In this document: positions 6,656 through 9,221 of the stretch, piece by piece
Layout: the number at the start of each line of letters is the position of its first letter
How positions within the stretch are numbered: the first letter of the stretch is position 1
From: Planctomycetota bacterium
GTDB taxonomy: Bacteria; Planctomycetota; B129-G9
Direction: 5' to 3'
NCBI GenBank assembly: GCA_030607235.1
Contig: JAUWEX010000030.1
Location: 1-9,221, forward strand
Length of the DNA: 9,221 nt
Position numbers and translations under genes: made by a program
Notes under the pieces: generated by a model
Told to the model about the DNA's origin: nothing
Database searches by the model: none
What the model saw: the letters and a program-made list of their open reading frames with translations, nothing else

Positions 6656-6809
6656 GAAAAAACTGGAAAAACTACCCATCCAAATTCTTAACGCCTTAAT
6701 TTGCATATAGTTATTCCCTAAACGACCTCGAATTTTGCTGCTCAAAAAGTGTACAGGACGTCCCCGCTGGGCGGGCATGATTTTGGGTTTGCGTGGCTAA
6801 TCCATATTG
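6656..6809. other. Spacer between repeat copies, no gene seen
   Basis: AT-rich up to about 6750, then GC-rich. The only structure seen is CCCGC TGG GCGGG near 6764-6776, next to CGTCCCCGC, a string that recurs at 6989-6997 inside copy B. It may be a decayed repeat fragment. No supported open frame or promoter. Confidence 0.4.
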
Positions 6810-6980
6810 GGTTGCTGCGCGTTTGGCTGCGGGTCCCGCCTGCGCGAAAAGCCGCCAATAACACAGCAAGATTACAAGATTTGTTAGTAGGTGAAAGCGA
6901 AGCGCCCCGCGCGTTAGCGCGGCAGCGAGCGGATATTGGAATCAACGCTTACTGCCCGTTTGGGAGCAGGCCTTGCCTGC
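6810..6980 (+). repeat. Structured repeat copy B, preceded by a truncated copy
   Basis: The first ~40 bases (6810-6850) match the tail of another unit: GTTTGG, then a different hairpin GCGGG T CCCGC, then TGCGCGAAAA. Copy B proper has the full conserved box (6851-6887). Its hairpin 1 is CCGCGC GTTA GCGCGG (6907-6922). The tail is GTTTGGGAGCAGG, and hairpin 2 is GCAGGC CTT GCCTGC (6966-6980). An extra hairpin GCGGGG CGT CCCCGC follows at 6983-6997. Confidence 0.8.
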
Positions 6981-7002
6981 CTGCGGGGCGTCCCCGCCTG
7001 CC

Positions 7003-7149
7003 TGCGCGAAAAGCCGCCAATAACACAGCAAGATTACAAGATTTGTTAGAGGGTGGAAGCACCCGGCCTCTTTTTGCCGTCAGGCAAAAAGCAGGGCGCG
7101 GGTATCGGAGAATGTGGTTGCTTCCCGTTTGGGAGCAGGCCCTGCCTGC
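7003..7149 (+). repeat. Structured repeat copy C
   Basis: The conserved box at 7013-7049 is identical to that of copy B. Hairpin 1 is CTTTTTGCC GTCA GGCAAAAAG (7070-7091), enclosed by an outer CCCG/CGGG pairing (7062-7065 with 7099-7102). The block GCGGGTATCGGAGAATGTG is shared with copy E. The tail hairpin 2 is GCAGGC CCT GCCTGC (7135-7149). The box lies 162 bases after that of copy B and 148 before that of copy D. Confidence 0.8.
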
Positions 7150-7151
7150 CT

Positions 7152-7480
7152 GTGCGAAAGGCCGCCAATAACACAGCAGACTTACAAGTTTCGCCAGTGG
7201 GTGGAAGCAAGCGTCCTTTTCGCCGAAGGGCGAAAAGCAGCGAAGCGCTTATTGAAATGAGTGGCACCTTTCCTATTGCCTCCAGGCGCTGCCTGGCTGC
7301 CCGTAAAAAAACCCCTGCTTGGTCAGAGCAGGGGAAGTTGAAAGGAGATAAGTGTCGCTTGGTTTATTGTCAAATTTCGTGTTTGGTTCAGCGGAGTTTT
7401 TGGGAGGTAACTTCCGCCTTCACATACCCAGACACATAACCGGGCAAAAAGTCTCGGTTTTTTTCCGAAAAATTCGCCAA
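7152..7480 (+). repeat. Structured repeat copy D with long 3' extension
   Basis: The conserved box at 7161-7197 is diverged in its second half. Hairpin 1 is the same as in copy A (7216-7237), as is hairpin 2 (7282-7296). Hairpin 3 is CCCCTGCT TGGTCAG AGCAGGGG (7312-7334), with one base pair exchanged relative to copy A. On the minus strand hairpin 3 is followed by TTTTTTT (7311-7305), so it could end leftward transcription. The purine box GAAAGGAGATAAGTG ends at 7354. Hairpin 4 is GCGGA...TCCGC (7391-7417), and the last stem with a GTCTCG loop is at 7441-7467. Confidence 0.8.
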
Positions 7481-7528
7481 AAACGCAAGTTTTTTTTAAC
7501 GGCTTATAAATTCTGTTGTTATGGAAGG

Positions 7529-7562
7529 GTGTTTTTGTGCGAAAACACGCGCTTTTGCGTGT
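7529..7562 (+). promoter_or_regulatory. Two mutually exclusive hairpins upstream of lipoprotein gene
   Basis: GTGTTTT (7529-7535) pairs with AAAACAC (7542-7548). ACACGC (7545-7550) pairs with GCGTGT (7557-7562). The shared bases 7545-7548 mean only one can form at a time, an attenuator-like layout. No T-tract follows, so a role in termination is not supported. Confidence 0.3.
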
Positions 7563-7605
7563 GGATGTCGGTGAAAATAAACAACCAATCCCGAGGCGAA
7601 TAAAT

Positions 7606-7630
7606 GAACAAATTCGCGCGAAAGTTGTTC
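7606..7630. promoter_or_regulatory. Inverted repeat before lipoprotein gene
   Basis: GAACAA (7606-7611) and TTGTTC (7625-7630) are perfect arms enclosing TTCG/CGAA (7613-7616 and 7619-7622). It lies 40 bases upstream of the ATG at 7671. It could be an operator or an mRNA hairpin. Confidence 0.3.
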
Positions 7631-7670
7631 TATGACCTGTAACCGGCGAATTAACGGAAAGGATGTGCAA

Positions 7671-8135
7671 ATGAGCGGTTTGAAAACAGGAATTTGCGTT
7701 ATTGCGGCGCTGCTGATGTTGACCGGATGCCGCCACGTTGAGCCTCAGCAAGATCGGGCGAATTATCGTGCGGTTTTCCCCGGCCCGAGGCAGGAAATAC
7801 AGATTGCTTCGGTGCCGGATTTTCTACTGGCGGCGATGGAACGGCAGCGAACCGCCTACGATATGTTAGATGCCTGCAAGAGTGATGAAGAACGCAAAGA
7901 GGCATGGGGATGGATATGGTCCATTGAGATGGAACTGCGCGACAGGACGCTCGAATACGCGGAATTGCTCGATAAGGACGACAAGATAGTTGTTCTTTAT
8001 GTATTGAATAAGATTGTTGAAAATCTGGACGAAGTGATTGCATTGATAGAGGAGGAAGACGAAGCATCGTACATCCGGCAATGGATGAATCGGGTTCTCA
8101 GGGATTACGAGATGTTGCAGCAGTGCACAGGCTGA
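7671..8135 (+). CDS. Small predicted lipoprotein, helical, unknown function (1)
   Basis: A 154-residue protein not recognised. The start ATG 7671 has AAAGGA at 7658-7663; an in-frame ATG at 7632 has no binding site and would misplace the signal peptide. The signal is MSGLKTGICVIAALLMLTGC, with lipobox LTGC and lipidated Cys20. The mature part is charged and looks almost wholly helical, with SVPDFLLAAMERQRTAYDML, ELLDKDDK and IVENLDEVIALIEEEDEA. It resembles the next lipoprotein in the ELLDKDDK region, the following NKIVE and a final YEML, suggesting distant paralogy. The stop codon lies inside the first copy of the downstream spacer repeat. Its cell location is probably the inner face of the outer membrane or the outer face of the inner membrane. 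Confidence 0.75.
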   Translation: MSGLKTGICVIAALLMLTGCRHVEPQQDRANYRAVFPGPRQEIQIASVPDFLLAAMERQRTAYDMLDACKSDEERKEAWGWIWSIEMELRDRTLEYAELLDKDDKIVVLYVLNKIVENLDEVIALIEEEDEASYIRQWMNRVLRDYEMLQQCTG

Positions 8136-8199
8136 CCCGCCAGGTGCCGCTGAAGACGTGCGTTGCGGGGCCTATACAAGCCGACTGAAAGGAGAGATG
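8130..8199 (+). repeat. Spacer repeat R1 after lipoprotein gene 1
   Basis: The first of two ~70-nt copies (other at 8653-8720). GGTGCCGC (8143-8150) faces GCGGGGCC (8165-8172) with one mismatch. Inside, after TGAA, GACG (8155-8158) pairs with CGTT (8161-8164). It ends in GACTGAAAGGAGAGATG, supplying the ribosome binding site of the next gene. Confidence 0.75.
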
Positions 8200-8203
8200 C
8201 CTT

Positions 8204-8644
8204 GTGAAAACGATTATAGCGATATTGTTCTGCGCGATTGTCTGCGGCTGCGCGAATCGCGGACAAATACAAAAGCCGACGGATTGGGAATCGGCTAAAG
8301 GTATCTTGCTTGAGGTTCGCGATTCGCAAGAGGGAATATTGGACTATTTGGATCAAATAATTAACGAGAAAATTGATGAGCAAGATTTCTTGACTATAAA
8401 AAACAGAATAACGGAAGAGGCTAAGTTGTCAGAGGAGAAGTTGTTTGTAGTTGCTGAATATTTGGATGGAGATAAAGATAAAAAAACGTTGGCTTGTATA
8501 ATACGAAAACTTGCTGAAGAACAAATATTGATAACTAATGCAATAGAGGCAAACGATTTTGTTTGTGCGCATGAAACCAGTAGGTCTTGTTATGGAATAA
8601 TGTTGGCTTATACTACAACATCACACCATTTGACTCCCAAATAA
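8204..8644 (+). CDS. Small predicted lipoprotein, helical, AT-rich, unknown function (2)
   Basis: A 146-residue protein not recognised. GTG 8204 follows GGAGAG (8191-8196). The signal is MKTIIAILFCAIVCGC with a lipobox VCGC (Cys16); the Cys at -2 is unusual. The mature part is helical and highly charged (ESAKGILLEVRDSQEGIL, AEYLDGDKDKKTLACIIRKL). Two further cysteines near the end (FVCAHE, RSCYG) could form a disulfide. Similarity in order and spacing to the previous gene (AELLDKDDK versus AEYLDGDKDKK; YEML versus YGIML) suggests a diverged duplicate. Base composition from about 8340 to 8600 is much more AT-rich than in neighbouring genes, as expected for recently acquired or weakly constrained DNA. 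It is followed by repeat R2. Confidence 0.7.
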   Translation: MKTIIAILFCAIVCGCANRGQIQKPTDWESAKGILLEVRDSQEGILDYLDQIINEKIDEQDFLTIKNRITEEAKLSEEKLFVVAEYLDGDKDKKTLACIIRKLAEEQILITNAIEANDFVCAHETSRSCYGIMLAYTTTSHHLTPK

Positions 8645-8652
8645 TGATTAAA

Positions 8653-8720
8653 GGCTGACGCGCCAGGCGCCGCTGAAGACGTGCGTCGCGGGGCCTACGA
8701 GAAAACCGACTGGAGGGATG
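8653..8720 (+). repeat. Spacer repeat R2 after lipoprotein gene 2
   Basis: The second copy of the spacer repeat. GGCGCCGC (8666-8673) faces GCGGGGCC (8688-8695), with inner GACG/CGTC (8678-8681 with 8684-8687). Two of the differences from R1 change a G-T pair to G-C at paired positions. It ends GGAGGGATG, but here the ATG opens only 13 codons, so no gene uses it. Confidence 0.75.
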
Positions 8721-8754
8721 GTCGTAAAAAATTCGGATGAGCAACCTAATGATG

Positions 8755-8780
8755 TATGAGAATAACGAGGATATCTCATA
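8755..8780. promoter_or_regulatory. Inverted repeat before third lipoprotein gene
   Basis: TATGAGA (8755-8761) and TCTCATA (8774-8780) are perfect 7-base arms around a 12-base loop. They sit 12 bases before the AAGGAG of the next gene. TATATT (8785-8790) just after could be a -10 box, but no matching -35 is seen. Confidence 0.3.
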
Positions 8781-8804
8781 AAATTATATTTCAAGGAGAA
8801 TGCA

Positions 8805-9221
8805 ATGAAGATTATTTTTGTGTGTGCCTGCGTGATTTTATTGTGCTTGATGGCGTGCAGCTGCAAAAGTGTTGCTACAAAATCGCAATCAAAGAATTCG
8901 GACGATATTTCAGTCAAGGTAACGTTTTCGGTTGATCCGGAGAGCGAGCGTGATATTTCGGTCGATAACAGCAGCATGGTTTTCCGGATTGTGAACAACG
9001 GTGAGAAAGGGATAAGCGTTTCATTAGCTCGGCCGGTGAAGATAGATGTTGTCAACGGAGATCCCCCTTATATCCATTATGACTATTTCTTGCTGCAGTC
9101 TGTTCGTATCGGTCCCGGGGAGAGTTTGCTGGTAGTCGGTTTTACGCTTCAGGATTTCAGCTTCCGTTACGGTTACCTCATTCCCGATTCGGACAACGAG
9201 ATACAGGCCCGTTTGACGTAT
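8805..9221 (+). CDS. Predicted lipoprotein, 3' end outside window (3)
   Basis: The frame is open from ATG 8805 to the last base (139 codons), so the protein is truncated by the window. AAGGAG (8793-8798) lies 6 bases before the start. The signal peptide MKIIFVCACVILLCLMAC has lipobox LMAC (Cys18), with several extra cysteines (7, 9, 14, 20). After a short Ser/Asn/Lys linker the mature part looks like beta-strands: VKVTFSVDPESERDISV, MVFRIVNNGEKGISVSL, then YFLLQSVRIGPGESLLVVGF. A strand-NNG-strand plus PGES layout is common in immunoglobulin-like extracellular domains; this is a fold guess, not a family match. It differs from the two helical lipoproteins upstream. Confidence 0.75.
   Translation, partial: MKIIFVCACVILLCLMACSCKSVATKSQSKNSDDISVKVTFSVDPESERDISVDNSSMVFRIVNNGEKGISVSLARPVKIDVVNGDPPYIHYDYFLLQSVRIGPGESLLVVGFTLQDFSFRYGYLIPDSDNEIQARLTY

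Larger units (their letters stand above)
7481..7670. other. Leader region of first lipoprotein gene
   Basis: No gene is seen. It holds a T-rich run (7490-7497) and TATAAA at 7505-7510 without a clear -35 box. Overlapping hairpins lie at 7529-7562 and an inverted repeat at 7606-7630. A -10-like element plus structured leader is possible but not demonstrated. Confidence 0.35.

Noticed and set aside
6749..7171. Long open frame across copies B and C with repeated KAANNTARLQDLL translation
   Set aside because: The repetition comes from the DNA repeat. Hairpin length differences between copies shift the frame and no ribosome binding site supports a start.
6841..7200. CRISPR-like regular spacing (162 and 148 bases)
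   Set aside because: Units are far longer than CRISPR repeats, the variable part is a self-complementary stem inside the repeat, and no cas gene is present.
6051..7354. tRNA or tRNA-like gene in the cloverleaf-like repeats
   Set aside because: No T-loop GTTCRA, acceptor pairing or anticodon arm arrangement fits any copy.
7352..7603. 83-codon frame with GTG start after AAAGGAGATAA
   Set aside because: Tail sequence is low complexity and hairpin-rich, and resemblance to the copy A frame is weak. Recorded as a finding but not called as a gene.
7632..7670. Earlier ATG for lipoprotein 1
   Set aside because: It has no ribosome site and would place 13 polar residues before the signal peptide.
8130..8720. 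Integron attC sites after small cassettes
   Set aside because: The spacer repeats lack the RYYYAAC and GTTRRRY core sites and no integrase is seen.

Overview
The window is a stretch of bacterial chromosome. Coding DNA is GC-rich in the left two thirds. The proteins include diderm-style lipoproteins and a periplasmic-type ABC importer, and there is a nucleotide-sugar dehydrogenase. Several genes use GTG, TTG or possibly CTG starts. Together this suggests an uncultivated-type Gram-negative lineage (Planctomycetota, Lentisphaerota or Omnitrophota-like would fit), but nothing seen fixes the phylum.

Left region (1-1658, + strand): the 3' end of valS (valyl-tRNA synthetase), a HAD-family phosphatase-like protein with an altered motif I, and an 86-residue protein with two membrane segments and an acidic tail. 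They are tightly spaced and probably co-transcribed.

Next region (1671-4312, - strand, convergent with the first): a complete three-gene importer operon read right to left, binding lipoprotein, FecCD/BtuC-type permease, ATPase, typical of corrinoid, haem or ferric-chelate uptake. The permease probably starts at a CTG overlapping the stop of the binding protein gene. Upstream, and separated by a strong terminator, is a tiny gene for a 31-residue lysine/cysteine-rich peptide (4487-4582, -). It diverges from a nucleotide-sugar dehydrogenase gene (4712-6043, +) of the UDP-GlcNAc 6-dehydrogenase type, which has a good promoter and a TTG start.

Non-coding region (6044-7670): about 1.6 kb without a convincing protein gene, filled with structured repeats. 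Five copies of one ~120-160 nt family are present, four forward and one inverted directly after the dehydrogenase gene. Their internal hairpin stems differ in sequence but keep base pairing, and length changes between copies break every reading frame. Two copies extend into a longer, multi-hairpin element ending in a terminator-like stem. A separate 112-nt long inverted repeat and a GGGG-loop hairpin lie among them. This is the most unusual part of the window.

Right region (7671-9221, + strand): three small predicted lipoproteins of unknown function, the last cut by the window end. The first two look like distant paralogues, and each is followed by a copy of a second ~70-nt structured repeat whose differences again preserve pairing. 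The second lipoprotein gene is distinctly AT-rich. The region looks like accessory, rearranging DNA next to a conserved housekeeping block.
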